From NCBI RefSeq assembly GCF_002735705.1, contig NZ_PDZL01000005.1, forward strand, positions 186,001 through 250,000: 64,000 bases of DNA. The letters are read 5' to 3'. A program made the position numbers and the translations under genes. This DNA comes from Janthinobacterium sp. BJB426. Lineage in GTDB: Bacteria > Pseudomonadota > Gammaproteobacteria > Burkholderiales > Burkholderiaceae_D. Below, one piece after another: positions 9,800-19,123 of this stretch. The notes under the pieces were generated by a model that was given only the letters and a program-made list of their open reading frames with translations, was not told the DNA's origin and ran no database searches. Each line of letters opens with the position of its first letter. The stretch's first letter is position 1.

Positions 9800-10942
9800 A
9801 TGCTGCTCAAGACCAAAGTCCTTCCTCTCGCCCTCGCCCTCGCCTTTGCCGGCCATGCAGGCGCACAGGAAATCATCAAGATCGGCCACGTCGCCCCGGT
9901 CTCTGGCGCCAGCTCCCACCTGGGCAAGGATAACGAGAACGCGGCCAAGATGGCCATCGAGGACTTGAACGCCAAAGGCTTCAAGATCGACGGCAAAGCC
10001 GTGAAATTCGTGCTGGTGCCCGAAGATGACGCAGCCGATCCCAAGCAGGGCACGGCCGTGGCGCAAAAGCTGGTCGATGCCAAGGTCAACGGCGTCGTCG
10101 GCCACCTGAACTCGGGCACGACGATTCCTGCCTCGCGCATTTACTTCAATGCCGGCATTCCGCAGATTTCGCCGGCCGCCACCAACCCGACGTACACCCA
10201 GCAGAAATTCAACACGGCCTTCCGCGTCGTGGCCAATGACAACAAGCTGGGGGGAACTTTGGGCGCATATGCCGTGGGCAAGCTGCAAGCGAAGAAAATC
10301 GCCGTCATCGACGACCGCACGGCCTACGGCCAGGGCGTTGCGGAACAGTTCGTCAAGGGTGCCAAGAAAGCAGCGCCTGGCGTGCAAATCGTCGGCAAGG
10401 AATTTACCAATGCCAACGCGACGGACTTCAACGCCATTTTGACCAGCATCAAGTCGAAAAATCCTGACCTGATCTTCTTTGGCGGCATGGATTCCGTGGG
10501 CGGCCCCATGCTGCGCCAGATGAAGGCGCTGGGCATCAAGGCCAAGTTCATGGGCGGCGACGGCTTGTGCACGGAACCGCTGGGCAAGTTGGCGGGCGAC
10601 GCCGTGGGCGAAGACATGGTCACCTGCGCGGAAGCGGGCGGCGTGACGGGCGCGCAGCAAAAAGGCATGGACGACTTCCGCGCCCGCTACAAGCAGAAAT
10701 ACAATATGGAAGTGCAGCTGTACGCGCCATACGTCTATGACGCCGTGATGACCATGGCCACCGCCATGGCCGACGCGAAATCGTCGAAACCGTCCGTCTA
10801 CCTGCCGTTCCTGGCCAAGGTGCACTACCAGGGCGTGACGGGCCCGATCTCGTTCGACGCCAACGGCGACATCAAGGACGGCGCGCTGACCTTGTTCACT
10901 TACCGTGACGGCAAGAAGACCAAGATGGAAGTCGTCAAATAA
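9800..10942 (+). CDS. Branched-chain amino acid ABC transporter, periplasmic binding protein
   Basis: Periplasmic Leu/Ile/Val-type binding protein (type I fold). 380 residues, with a cleavable signal peptide of about 22 residues ending AGHAGAQ. The mature protein opens with IKIGHVAPVSGASSHLGKD, as in LivJ/LivK, and contains LNSGTTIPASRIY and the ISPAATNPTYT ligand-loop region. The start at 9800 is preferred over ATG 9794 because GGAGA (9789-9793) gives the right spacing only for 9800. No permease or ATPase genes follow, so it must share a transporter encoded elsewhere. Confidence 0.92.
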   Translation: MLLKTKVLPLALALAFAGHAGAQEIIKIGHVAPVSGASSHLGKDNENAAKMAIEDLNAKGFKIDGKAVKFVLVPEDDAADPKQGTAVAQKLVDAKVNGVVGHLNSGTTIPASRIYFNAGIPQISPAATNPTYTQQKFNTAFRVVANDNKLGGTLGAYAVGKLQAKKIAVIDDRTAYGQGVAEQFVKGAKKAAPGVQIVGKEFTNANATDFNAILTSIKSKNPDLIFFGGMDSVGGPMLRQMKALGIKAKFMGGDGLCTEPLGKLAGDAVGEDMVTCAEAGGVTGAQQKGMDDFRARYKQKYNMEVQLYAPYVYDAVMTMATAMADAKSSKPSVYLPFLAKVHYQGVTGPISFDANGDIKDGALTLFTYRDGKKTKMEVVK

Positions 10943-10945
10943 TAG

Positions 10946-11069
10946 AACCTACTGCGCGGTGCGATTTGCGGCCTGCGATGCTCACTGCCTCGGCGGCCCC
11001 GTGCATTCGCACAGCTCCGCTTCTTAGCCCAACGGGGGCGCCGAGCCTCACATCCGCTCGCTACGGTTC
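10946..11069 (+). repeat. Dispersed intergenic repeat, copy 1
   Basis: About 124 bp starting 3 bp after the binding-protein stop and running into the end of the LysR gene. It is clearly related, in opposite orientation, to the segment at 51870-51968. Shared blocks are AACCTACTGCGC, GCGATTTGCGGCCT, CGATGCTCACTG, CGCACAGCTCCGCTTCT and CTCACATC-GCTCGC-ACGGTT. The ends form a short inverted repeat (AGAACC / GGTTCT). The central part differs from copy 2 and is longer. There is no coding capacity; it looks like a non-autonomous intergenic repeat. Confidence 0.8.
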
Positions 11070-11963
11070 TTGCTGTCCGGCCACGTAAGCCTGCAAGCCT
11101 TCGGCCAGCGCGTCGAAGGTGGCGCGGCAGCGCAGGCTGCCGCGCAAGTCTTCATGCATGGTAATCCAGGTTTCCATCGGTAGCGCAAACGCTTGCGGCA
11201 ACACGCGCCGCAGGGCCGGATTGCGCGCCGCCAGCCCCGCCTGGCACACGCCGATGCCTGCGCCCGCCCGTATCAGGGCCAGTTGCGCCAGGTCGCTGTC
11301 GCTGCGCCAGGCAAAATTTTCCCGCGTAAATCCGTTGAAAGCCGCGCCCGCGTTGCGCACGAAGGGGCTCGCCTCGTCGTAGCCGATGACGGCATGTTGC
11401 GCCAGGTCGGCCAGTGCCAGCGGCGTGCCGTGCCGCGCCAGGTAATCCGCGTGCGCATGCAGGCCCAGTTCGATCTCGCCCACCTTGCGCGCCACCAGCT
11501 GCTCCTGGCGGGGCCGCAACATGCGCACGGCGATGTCCGCTTCCCGGCGCAGCAAATCCTGCACCTTGTTGCTCAATACCAATTCAATGGTCAAGCCCGG
11601 ATGGCGCGCGCGCAGGCGGGCCAGGATCGGCGGCAGCACTTCCACGCCCACCACTTCGCTGGCCGCGATGCGCACGACACCGGCCACGCCCTGCCCCTGG
11701 CTGCTGGCGGCGCGCTCCATCAGGGCCGCCGTGTGCTCCATGGTTTCCGCATGGGGCCGCAGCGCCAGCGCCACTTCCGTGGGGAGCAAGCCCAGTTGGG
11801 AGCGCGTAAACAGGGTCGCACCCAGCGCCTGCTCCAGCGCGGCGATATGCCGGCCGACGGTGGGTTGCGTGATGCCCAGCGCGCGTGCCGCGCCGGACAG
11901 CGAGGCGTGCTTCAGCACGGCCAGCAGCGAACGGTAGTATTCCCAGGCAATGGAAGTAGTCAT
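11061..11963 (-). CDS. LysR-family transcriptional regulator
   Basis: 300 residues: winged-helix HTH at about 8-65 (SLSGAARALGITQPTVGRHI, ALEQALGATLFTRS), then a LysR substrate-binding domain with the usual two-lobed pattern. The start MTTSIAWEY at 11963 places the HTH at the normal distance; the longer ATG start at 12005 would run into the divergent promoter. It is divergent from the NAD-dependent oxidoreductase gene at 12055 (91-bp gap), the typical LysR-target arrangement, so that gene is the probable target. The last codons and stop lie in the dispersed repeat. Confidence 0.9.
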   Translation of the reverse strand: MTTSIAWEYYRSLLAVLKHASLSGAARALGITQPTVGRHIAALEQALGATLFTRSQLGLLPTEVALALRPHAETMEHTAALMERAASSQGQGVAGVVRIAASEVVGVEVLPPILARLRARHPGLTIELVLSNKVQDLLRREADIAVRMLRPRQEQLVARKVGEIELGLHAHADYLARHGTPLALADLAQHAVIGYDEASPFVRNAGAAFNGFTRENFAWRSDSDLAQLALIRAGAGIGVCQAGLAARNPALRRVLPQAFALPMETWITMHEDLRGSLRCRATFDALAEGLQAYVAGQQEP

Positions 11964-12054
11964 ACATAAATGTATAGCCCGTATTCGATGTTCGTCAATT
12001 CCCAATTAGCCTTGCGCGGCAGATACTGGTCTCATCAACCACACGGAGGACAAT

Positions 12055-13056
12055 ATGGACAAAACAGTATTGGTACTGGGCGCCACGGGCGGCATCGGCG
12101 GCGAGATGGTGCGCCAGCTCCTGGCGGCGGGCTGGCAGGTGCGCGCCTTGACGCGGGGAGAGCTGCCATCGCCATGCGGCGACGGCGTTGAATGGCTGCG
12201 CGGCGACGCGCTGTCGCGTACGGACGTGCTGGCCGCTGCCAGGGGCTGCGCCGTCATCGTGCACGCCGTCAACCCGCCCGGCTACCGCCACTGGGGCCAG
12301 CTGGTGCTGCCCATGCTCGACAATACGATTGCCGCGGCCATCGCCGAAAACGCCACCATCGTGCTGCCGGGCACCGTGTACAACTTCGGTCCCGACGCCT
12401 TTCCAGTCTTGGCGGAAGACGCGCCGCAGCATCCGCTCACGCGCAAGGGCGCCATCCGCGTGGAACTGGAAGCGCGGCTGGAACGGGCCAGCACGCAGGG
12501 CGCCAGGGTCATCATCGTGCGCGCGGGCGACTTCTTCGGCCCCCGCGCCGGCAACAACTGGTTTTCGCAGGGCCTCGTGAAACCGGGCCAGCCCGTGCGC
12601 AGTGTGCTGTATCCGGGCGCGCCCGGCGTGGGTCACCAGTGGTCCTACCTGCCCGACGTGGCGCGCACGATGCTGCAATTGCTAGCCATGCGCGCCACCT
12701 TGCCCGCATTCTCACGCTTTCACCTGGCCGGGCACTGGGACCACGACGGCAGGCAAATGACGGGAGCGATTGCCCGCGTGGTAAAACAGGCGACAGGAGC
12801 TGCGCCCGTCATCCGGCGCTTTCCATGGTGGCTCATGACGCTGGCGTCGCCGTTCGTGGCAACCCTGCGCGAAATGCGCGAGATGCGCTATCTGTGGCAA
12901 ACGCCTCTATCCATGGAGAATGCGCGGCTGCTGGCCGTGCTCGGCCAGGAGCCGCATACGCCGCTCGACGAGGCCGTGCGGGCGACATTGGAGGGCATGG
13001 GGAATCTGCAAAAGGCAGCGGGCAAAAAAAATGCGCCGGGATTGCCGGCGCGCTGA
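12055..13056 (+). CDS. NAD(P)-binding epimerase/dehydratase-like protein (atypical SDR)
   Basis: 333 residues with an N-terminal Rossmann motif GATGGIGGEMVRQLL. The extended-SDR active-site Tyr-xxx-Lys is not clear, so this looks like an atypical SDR that binds NAD(P). A GGAGG site lies 6-7 nt before the ATG. Substrate unknown. The divergent LysR regulator next door probably controls it. Its last 30 bp also encode, on the other strand, the terminator of the cytochrome c gene. Confidence 0.8.
   Translation: MDKTVLVLGATGGIGGEMVRQLLAAGWQVRALTRGELPSPCGDGVEWLRGDALSRTDVLAAARGCAVIVHAVNPPGYRHWGQLVLPMLDNTIAAAIAENATIVLPGTVYNFGPDAFPVLAEDAPQHPLTRKGAIRVELEARLERASTQGARVIIVRAGDFFGPRAGNNWFSQGLVKPGQPVRSVLYPGAPGVGHQWSYLPDVARTMLQLLAMRATLPAFSRFHLAGHWDHDGRQMTGAIARVVKQATGAAPVIRRFPWWLMTLASPFVATLREMREMRYLWQTPLSMENARLLAVLGQEPHTPLDEAVRATLEGMGNLQKAAGKKNAPGLPAR
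13024..13051 (-). terminator. Intrinsic terminator of the cytochrome c gene, inside the SDR gene
   Basis: Read on the minus strand, GCGCCGG and CCGGCGC (13045-13051 and 13033-13039) form a 7-bp GC stem with a 5-nt loop, followed at once by eight U residues (13024-13031). It lies 27 bp past the cytochrome stop. It is wholly inside the last codons of the convergent SDR gene, which ends at 13056. Confidence 0.85.
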
Positions 13057-13077
13057 TTGCAGGTACTACGGCACAGA

Positions 13078-13389
13078 TTATTTCTGTGCCAGCACCCATT
13101 TGACCAGGGTGTGGGCTTCAGCATCGCTCACTTGCGGGTTCGCTGGCATCGGGATCGCGCCCCAGGTGCCGGAACCGCCTTTCATGACTTTCGCCACGAG
13201 CTTGTTTTCCGCGTCTTTCTGACCAGCGTACTTGGCAGCCACGTCCTTGAACGCAGGGCCCACCAGTTTCGTGCTCACCGCGTGACAAGCCATGCAGTTC
13301 TTTGCTTTCGCCAGATCCGGATTGGCCAACGCTGCTTGCGATGCCAGAGCCGATACGGTCAATACACTCACCAACATAAAACGTTTCAT
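13078..13389 (-). CDS. Periplasmic class I c-type cytochrome
   Basis: Small electron carrier of the c5/c551-like class. 103 residues with a signal peptide of about 22 residues (MKRFMLVSVLTVSALASQAA, then LAN). A single haem site CMACH lies at about residue 32, and the axial methionine is probably in IPMPAN. The mature protein is about 80 residues. It stands alone between the convergent SDR gene and ilvD, has its own intrinsic terminator, and has a purine-rich ribosome site upstream (GGAGAAAAGAC). The redox partner cannot be told from context. Confidence 0.93.
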   Translation of the reverse strand: MKRFMLVSVLTVSALASQAALANPDLAKAKNCMACHAVSTKLVGPAFKDVAAKYAGQKDAENKLVAKVMKGGSGTWGAIPMPANPQVSDAEAHTLVKWVLAQK

Positions 13390-13561
13390 TGTCTTTTCTC
13401 CAAAGTTACTTCCTGCGGCATTTTACTGTGTTTCCGCAGATGCACCACGAGCCCAGATCAAGCGTTTCAATGTAGTAACGCAATGTCCTTGTATCAGGCA
13501 CTCACATTCTGCCCCAACTGCACGCGCATGACCATGTTGTTTGTAAGGCGATGTAACGACA

Positions 13562-13591
13562 GCCGGCCCCGCGCAGTGGATCGGGGCCGGC
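13562..13591 (-). other. Strong hairpin after ilvD
   Basis: GCCGGCCCCG (13562-13571) and CGGGGCCGGC (13582-13591) form a perfect 10-bp stem with a 10-nt loop, 20 bp past the ilvD stop. No U-tract is present on either side, so it is either a 3' stabilising hairpin or part of a factor-dependent end. The remaining gap between 13390 and 13561 shows no gene. Confidence 0.65.
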
Positions 13592-13611
13592 CGTCGCACT
13601 TACACAACAAA

Positions 13612-15477
13612 TCAGCGTTTCTTCAACTGCGACAGATCGCGCACGGCGCCCCGGTCGGCCGACGTCGTCAGGGCTGCATAGGCCTGCAGCGCCTGCGACA
13701 CATAGCGCTCGCGGTTGACGGGCAGCCAGGCAGCATCGCCCTTCGCTTCCATGGCGGCGCGGCGCGCGGCCAGCTGCGCATCCGTGACGCGCAGGTTGAT
13801 CGTGCGCTCGGGGATGTCGATGTCGATAAAGTCGCCCTCTTCCACCAGGCCGATGGCGCCGCCTTCAGCCGCTTCCGGCGAGGCGTGGCCGATCACCAGG
13901 CCCGAGGAACCGCCCGAGAAGCGCCCGTCCGTGAACAGCGCGCACGCCTTGCCCAGGCCCTTGGACTTGATGTACGAAGTCGGGTACAGCATTTCCTGCA
14001 TGCCGGGACCGCCTTTCGGGCCTTCGTAGCGGATGATGACGACGTCGCCTTCATGCACGGTATCTTCCAGGATGGCAGCGACGGCCGCGTCCTGGCTTTC
14101 GAACACGCGCGCCTTGCCCGAGAATTTCAAGATGCTTTCATCCACGCCTGCCGTCTTGACGATGCAGCCCTTTTCGGCCAGGTTGCCGTACAAGACGGCC
14201 AGGCCGCCATCCTGCGAATAGGCATGCGCCTTGTCGCGGATGCAGCCCGTGCTGCGATCCGTGTCGACAGCCGCGAAACGCTCGGACTGCGAGAACGCCG
14301 TCTGCGTCGGCACGCCGCCCGGTGCGGCGCGGAACAATTCATGCACGGCCGGATTGTCGGTGCACATGATGTCGTTTTGCGCAATGGCGTCGGCCAAAGT
14401 CGGCGCGTGGATGGTCGGCAGGGTCGTGTTGAGCAGGCCGGCGCGCGCCAGTTCGCCCAGGATGCCCACGATGCCGCCGGCGCGGTGCACGTCTTCGATA
14501 TGGTATTTGTCCGTCATCGGCGCGACCTTGCACAGGCACGGTACCTTGCGCGAGATGCGGTCGATGTCGGCCATCGTGAATTCCACTTCCGCCTCGTGCG
14601 CGGCGGCCAGCAAGTGCAGCACGGTATTCGTCGAGCCGCCCATGGAGACGTCGAGCGCCATGGCGTTTTCAAACGCGGCCTTGGTGGCGATCGAGCGTGG
14701 CAGCACGGAATAATCGTCCTGTTCATAATGGCGCTTGGCCAGTTCCACGATCAGGCGGCCCGCGCGCAGGAACAGCTGCTGGCGGTCCGAGTGCGTGGCC
14801 AGGATGGTGCCGTTGCCGGGCAGGGCCAGGCCCAGCGCCTCGGTCAAACAGTTCATCGAGTTGGCCGTAAACATGCCGGAACACGAGCCGCAGGTCGGAC
14901 AGGCCGAGCGTTCGATTTCCGCCACGTCGGCGTCGGATACGGTGCTGTCGCCCGCCTTGATCATCGCGTCGACCAGGTCCAGCTTGATGATCTTCTGCGT
15001 GCCGTTGACCACCTTGACGACCTTGCCCGCTTCCATCGGGCCGCCGGAAATGAAGACGACGGGGATATTGATGCGCATGGCGGCCATCAGCATGCCCGGC
15101 GTGATCTTGTCGCAGTTCGAGATGCACACCATGGCGTCGGCGCAGTGGGCGTTGACCATGTATTCGACGGAGTCGGCGATCAGGTCGCGCGACGGCAGCG
15201 AATACAGCATGCCGCCGTGGCCCATGGCGATGCCGTCATCGACGGCGATGGTGTTGAATTCCTTGGCCACGCCGCCGGCCGCTTCGATTTCGCGCGCCAC
15301 CATCTGTCCCAGGTCCTTCAGGTGCACGTGACCGGGCACGAACTGGGTGAACGAGTTGACGACGGCGATGATCGGCTTGTCGAAGTCGCCGTCCTTCATG
15401 CCGGTGGCGCGCCACAGGGCGCGGGCGCCAGCCATGTTGCGGCCGTGGGTGGTGGTGCGGGAGCGGTATTGCGGCAT
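13612..15477 (-). CDS. ilvD: Dihydroxy-acid dehydratase
   Basis: Iron-sulfur enzyme that dehydrates 2,3-dihydroxy-3-methylvalerate and -isovalerate in isoleucine/valine and pantothenate synthesis. 621 residues (E. coli enzyme 616). The cluster cysteines sit in [12 protein letters not shown] and [19 protein letters not shown]; the C-terminal [20 protein letters not shown] block is intact. The start [20 protein letters not shown] at 15477 has GGAAGG upstream; a longer frame to 15594 has no family match. Divergent from a LysR gene that may regulate it. Confidence 0.97.
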   Translation of the reverse strand: MPQYRSRTTTHGRNMAGARALWRATGMKDGDFDKPIIAVVNSFTQFVPGHVHLKDLGQMVAREIEAAGGVAKEFNTIAVDDGIAMGHGGMLYSLPSRDLIADSVEYMVNAHCADAMVCISNCDKITPGMLMAAMRINIPVVFISGGPMEAGKVVKVVNGTQKIIKLDLVDAMIKAGDSTVSDADVAEIERSACPTCGSCSGMFTANSMNCLTEALGLALPGNGTILATHSDRQQLFLRAGRLIVELAKRHYEQDDYSVLPRSIATKAAFENAMALDVSMGGSTNTVLHLLAAAHEAEVEFTMADIDRISRKVPCLCKVAPMTDKYHIEDVHRAGGIVGILGELARAGLLNTTLPTIHAPTLADAIAQNDIMCTDNPAVHELFRAAPGGVPTQTAFSQSERFAAVDTDRSTGCIRDKAHAYSQDGGLAVLYGNLAEKGCIVKTAGVDESILKFSGKARVFESQDAAVAAILEDTVHEGDVVIIRYEGPKGGPGMQEMLYPTSYIKSKGLGKACALFTDGRFSGGSSGLVIGHASPEAAEGGAIGLVEEGDFIDIDIPERTINLRVTDAQLAARRAAMEAKGDAAWLPVNRERYVSQALQAYAALTTSADRGAVRDLSQLKKR

Positions 15478-15647
15478 GATGGACCTTCCAAAAGTGTTGA
15501 TGCCTGACTGTGCGGGTTTGCAGTAAAACCCTGCATGCAGTGGGGGTACGTCAGATTGCCTTGCGCGCGTCCCACTGTCAAATATATGATGCACGTGTCT
15601 GTGAGTCGATTTTCATATCACAGGACTTATTCCACATGGAAACGCAT

Positions 15648-16559
15648 ATGAACCTTGAACTGCGCCAGCTGCGCTACTTTGTCACCGTCGCCGAGGAATT
15701 GCACTTCGGCCGCGCCGCCGCGCGGCTGCACATGACGCAGCCGCCCCTGTCGCAAACCATCATGGCCCTGGAAGAATTGCTGGGCGCCCCGCTGTTCGTG
15801 CGCACGCGGCGCGAGGTGCAGCTGACGCCGGCCGGCACGGCCCTGCTGCCCGAGGCGCGCCGCCTGCTGGCCCAGGCGCAGGATTTACCCGCGCTGGTGC
15901 AGCGGGCCGCGCAGGGCGAGGCAGGGCGTCTGAGCCTGGCCTTCGTTTCCTCGGCCGACTACAGCGTGCTGCCGCCGCTGCTGCGCGCTTACCAGACGGC
16001 CTATCCGCAAGTGCAGATCGCGCTGCAGGAAGCCACCTCCGACCTGCAGCTCGATGAATTGCTGGCCGGGCGCACGGATGCGGGCCTGTTGATCCCGCCC
16101 TTGCCAGAAAAGGCGAAAGGGGCGCTCGACTACCTGCCCGTACTGGCCGAACCGCTGGTGCTGGCCGCGCCGTCCGGCCTCGACATACTCAATACGCCGG
16201 GCCCCGTGCGCCTGCGCGACCTGCCGTCGCTGCCTTTGATCATTTTCCCGCGCGCCATTTCTCCCGCCCTGCACGACGCCATCCTCGGCGTGTTCCGCGC
16301 GGCCGGCATTACGCCGCAGATCGGCCAGGAAGCGATCCAGATGCAAACCATCGTCAGCCTCGTCTCGGCTGGCATGGGCATCGCGCTTGTGCCACAATCG
16401 GTATCGAATCTGATGCGCCCGGGCGTAGAATACAGGCCGCTGCAGGACGCCACGCCGCTGGTGGAAACGGGCCTGGCCTGGCGCCGCGACAATCCGTCCG
16501 CCGTACTGCAAGGTTTCCTGGCGCTGCTGCGCAAGCAGTTCGGCGCGACCGCCGATTAA
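15648..16559 (+). CDS. LysR-family transcriptional regulator divergent from ilvD
   Basis: 303 residues. HTH at about 1-60 (FVTVAEELHFGRAAARLHMTQ, then PPLSQTIMALEELLGAPLF), then a substrate-binding domain of the CbnR/CatR/BenM type. The start at 15648 is chosen because GGAA (15638-15641) gives good spacing; ATG 15636 has none. The 170-bp gap to ilvD should contain the shared operator, but I could not settle on one T-N11-A site. ilvD is the likely target by position. lgt follows 79 bp later on the same strand. Confidence 0.9.
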   Translation: MNLELRQLRYFVTVAEELHFGRAAARLHMTQPPLSQTIMALEELLGAPLFVRTRREVQLTPAGTALLPEARRLLAQAQDLPALVQRAAQGEAGRLSLAFVSSADYSVLPPLLRAYQTAYPQVQIALQEATSDLQLDELLAGRTDAGLLIPPLPEKAKGALDYLPVLAEPLVLAAPSGLDILNTPGPVRLRDLPSLPLIIFPRAISPALHDAILGVFRAAGITPQIGQEAIQMQTIVSLVSAGMGIALVPQSVSNLMRPGVEYRPLQDATPLVETGLAWRRDNPSAVLQGFLALLRKQFGATAD

Positions 16560-16638
16560 ATTAAGTAGCCGCTAAGGCAAAAAACCGCCAGCGCCCCCAT
16601 ACTACGCAACCTTGGCTTTAAACAAAGAAAGAAACCCC

Positions 16639-17469
16639 ATGCTGATACACCCGATGCCCGACCCGATAGCCATCCAGATCGGCCCGCTCGCCGTGCACTG
16701 GTACGGCCTGATGTATGTGCTGGCCTTCGCCCTGTTTATTATCCTGGGCCGCGTGCGCATCAAGCAGCCGCATATCGCCGTGCTGGGCTGGAAGAAGGAA
16801 GACCTCGATGACATGCTGTTCTACGGCATGCTGGGCGTGGTGATCGGCGGGCGCCTGGGCGAAGTGCTGTTCTACCGCCCCGAATACTTCATGCACAATC
16901 CGCTCGAGATCTTCATGGTCTGGCATGGCGGCATGTCCTTCCATGGCGGCTTCCTCGGCGTCATCCTGGCCATGTACCTGTGGAGCCGCAAGGCGGGCCG
17001 CAACCTGTTCGACGTGCTCGACTTCATCGCCCCGCTGGTGCCGCTCGGCTACGCGGCCGGCCGCCTGGGCAACTTCATCAATGCAGAACTGCCGGGCCGC
17101 ATCGCGCCGGACACCCTGCCGTGGGCGATGCAGTGGCCAGGCATTCCGTATCCCGTGCACCCGTCGCCGCTCTACCAAATGCTGATCGACGGCATCCTGG
17201 TCTTCATCATCCTGTGGCTGTATGCGCGCAAGCAGCGCCCGCGCATGGCCGTCGGCGCCATGTTCACCCTGCTGTACGGCTGCGCGCGCTTCTTCACGGA
17301 ATACTTCCGCACGCCTGACTGGGAAGTCGTGTGGCTCGGCGTGCCGATCACCTCGGGCCAGATGCTGTCCCTGCCGATGATCGTCGGCGCCATCGCGCTG
17401 CTGGTGTGGGCGTATAAAAGCCAGGTAATGGGCACGCCGCCCACCAAGGCCCGCCCGGCCAACACGTAA
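16639..17469 (+). CDS. lgt: Phosphatidylglycerol:prolipoprotein diacylglyceryl transferase
   Basis: Inner-membrane enzyme for the first step of lipoprotein maturation; moves diacylglycerol from phosphatidylglycerol to the lipobox cysteine. 276 residues, about seven hydrophobic helices. Family signatures are seen: VHWYGLMY near the N-terminus, HGGMSFHGG, and the Lgt signature GRLGNFINAELPGR with its essential Arg/Asn/Glu. The start MLIHPMPDPIAIQIGPLAVHW is at 16639; the frame extends to a TTG at 16612 but without family support. Confidence 0.97.
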   Translation: MLIHPMPDPIAIQIGPLAVHWYGLMYVLAFALFIILGRVRIKQPHIAVLGWKKEDLDDMLFYGMLGVVIGGRLGEVLFYRPEYFMHNPLEIFMVWHGGMSFHGGFLGVILAMYLWSRKAGRNLFDVLDFIAPLVPLGYAAGRLGNFINAELPGRIAPDTLPWAMQWPGIPYPVHPSPLYQMLIDGILVFIILWLYARKQRPRMAVGAMFTLLYGCARFFTEYFRTPDWEVVWLGVPITSGQMLSLPMIVGAIALLVWAYKSQVMGTPPTKARPANT

Positions 17470-17483
17470 AACCGCTGTTCCCC

Positions 17484-17510
17484 GGTGGCGCGCCAGGCAG
17501 GCGCGCCACC
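17484..17510 (+). other. Hairpin after lgt
   Basis: GGTGGCGCGCC (17484-17494) and GGCGCGCCACC (17500-17510) form a perfect 11-bp stem with a 5-nt loop, 14 bp past the lgt stop. The following bases are C-rich, not U-rich, so intrinsic termination is uncertain. Confidence 0.6.
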
Positions 17511-17626
17511 CTCCCCTCCTCTGGCAACATTTCCCTAAAAACAGCAAGATTTCCGTATGGAATGGACTTGCTGTTGACATCTGGGTATCATCGTTTGCAC
17601 GTGCCGCCACCGGGGAGTGCCTTGCC

Positions 17627-19123
17627 ATGCCGCCTGCCGGGCAAAAACTGACATGCTCGATCGCGCTGGGCGCCGGCTATGTGCTGGCCCAGCTGACCTT
17701 GACGGCCTGGGCCGGCTCGCACGCCCCCTGGGTCAGCTATGCGTTCAGCATTGTCTCGCCCCTGCTGGCGCTGGCCGCCTGTTGCCGCTGCGCCTATGTC
17801 AGCGCGGCAGGCGCCGCCAGGACAGGCTGGGCCCTGTTCGCCGTGGCCATGCTGTTCTGGAGCTCGGGCATGATATTGTCGGCCTGGCAGGACCTGAGCG
17901 GACAAGTGGCCTCCGACGCCACGTATTTTTCCGATTTCGCCTATTTCATGTATGGCGCGCCCCTGTTACTGGCCATGTCGTCCGTGGCGCACGAGCATCC
18001 CTCGCGCACCCTGCAGTGGCTCGATGCCGTGCAAGTGCTGCTGGCAGCCTACCTGGCCTATACGGCCATCTTTTCCGTGTCGCCCTTCGAACAGCGCTCG
18101 ATCGCACCGATTCCCGCCAGCCTGCTGGTGCTGACCTACAACGTGGAAAACCTGGCCCTGGCCTGTTGCGCCTCGCTGCGCCTGCTGGCGCACCGCCGCG
18201 ATGGCGGGCAAGGCCGCTTTTATCTGTTGCTGACGGTATTTTTATGGTGCTATGCGGGCTGCGCGGCAGCATACAACTATCTGACCTTGCATGGCGTGAC
18301 CGAGGCCTGGAGCGAGGTGCTGCCGGGCCTGCCGTTCCTGCTGCTGGTGCTGCTGTCCACGCGTGTCACGGCGGCGCAGACGGGGACGGAAACCGCACAG
18401 GCGCAGCGGACCCCGCAAAAGCTGACCCTGCTGATCGACAATTTCAGTCCCATCTTTTTTACGGCCGCCTTGCTGGGCCTGGGCTTTGCCGTCATGCGCG
18501 CGCATTTCTACCTGGCGGCGGCATCGCTGTTCGTCGCGCTGCTGGTCCACGCGCTGCGCTCGGCCACCCTGCAAAGCCGCTACATGCAAAGCGAACTGGC
18601 CTTGCGCGCGGCGCATGACAAGCTGGAAAAGCTGTCGCTGACGGATGGCTTGACGGGCATCGCCAACCGGCGCTGCTTCGACCAGACCCTGCAGCTGGAG
18701 TGGCAGCGCGCCGCACGCAACAATCAAGCGCTGGCGCTGCTGATCATCGACATCGATTTCTTCAAAAGCCTCAACGACGGCTTCGGCCACCCGTATGGCG
18801 ACGCCTGCCTGGTGCAGATCGCGGCCGCCCTGCATTCCGCGCTGCCGCGCGCCAGCGACCTGGCGGCCCGCTTCGGCGGCGAGGAGTTTGCCGCCATCCT
18901 GCCCGCCACCGATCGCGTGGGCGCGCTGGCCGTGGCGCACAAGATGCAGGAAGCGATCGCTGCGGCCGCCATCGTCCACGCGCCGTCGCGCGGCGGCCTG
19001 GTGACGGCCAGCATCGGCCTGGCCCTGAATGACGCAGGACAGACGCCGGAGCAATTGCTGGCCTCTGCCGACCAGGCCCTGTACCGGGCCAAGCAGAATG
19101 GTCGCAACCGGGTCGAAGGCTAA
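17627..19123 (+). CDS. Membrane-bound diguanylate cyclase
   Basis: Makes cyclic di-GMP. 498 residues: an N-terminal region of about 8-10 hydrophobic helices (to about residue 310) forms a membrane sensor, followed by a short coiled coil and a GGDEF domain starting near LEKLSLTDGLTGIANRRCFD. The active site is GGEEF and should be active. The allosteric inhibitory RxxD site is present at the correct five-residue distance (RASD-LAARF-GGEEF). The signal sensed is unknown. Its stop codon overlaps that of the convergent EVE gene by 4 bp. Confidence 0.9.
   Translation: MPPAGQKLTCSIALGAGYVLAQLTLTAWAGSHAPWVSYAFSIVSPLLALAACCRCAYVSAAGAARTGWALFAVAMLFWSSGMILSAWQDLSGQVASDATYFSDFAYFMYGAPLLLAMSSVAHEHPSRTLQWLDAVQVLLAAYLAYTAIFSVSPFEQRSIAPIPASLLVLTYNVENLALACCASLRLLAHRRDGGQGRFYLLLTVFLWCYAGCAAAYNYLTLHGVTEAWSEVLPGLPFLLLVLLSTRVTAAQTGTETAQAQRTPQKLTLLIDNFSPIFFTAALLGLGFAVMRAHFYLAAASLFVALLVHALRSATLQSRYMQSELALRAAHDKLEKLSLTDGLTGIANRRCFDQTLQLEWQRAARNNQALALLIIDIDFFKSLNDGFGHPYGDACLVQIAAALHSALPRASDLAARFGGEEFAAILPATDRVGALAVAHKMQEAIAAAAIVHAPSRGGLVTASIGLALNDAGQTPEQLLASADQALYRAKQNGRNRVEG

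Noticed and set aside
17574..17591. TTGACA followed by TATCAT before the diguanylate cyclase gene
   Set aside because: The two hexamers are only 6 bp apart, so they cannot form one sigma-70 promoter.
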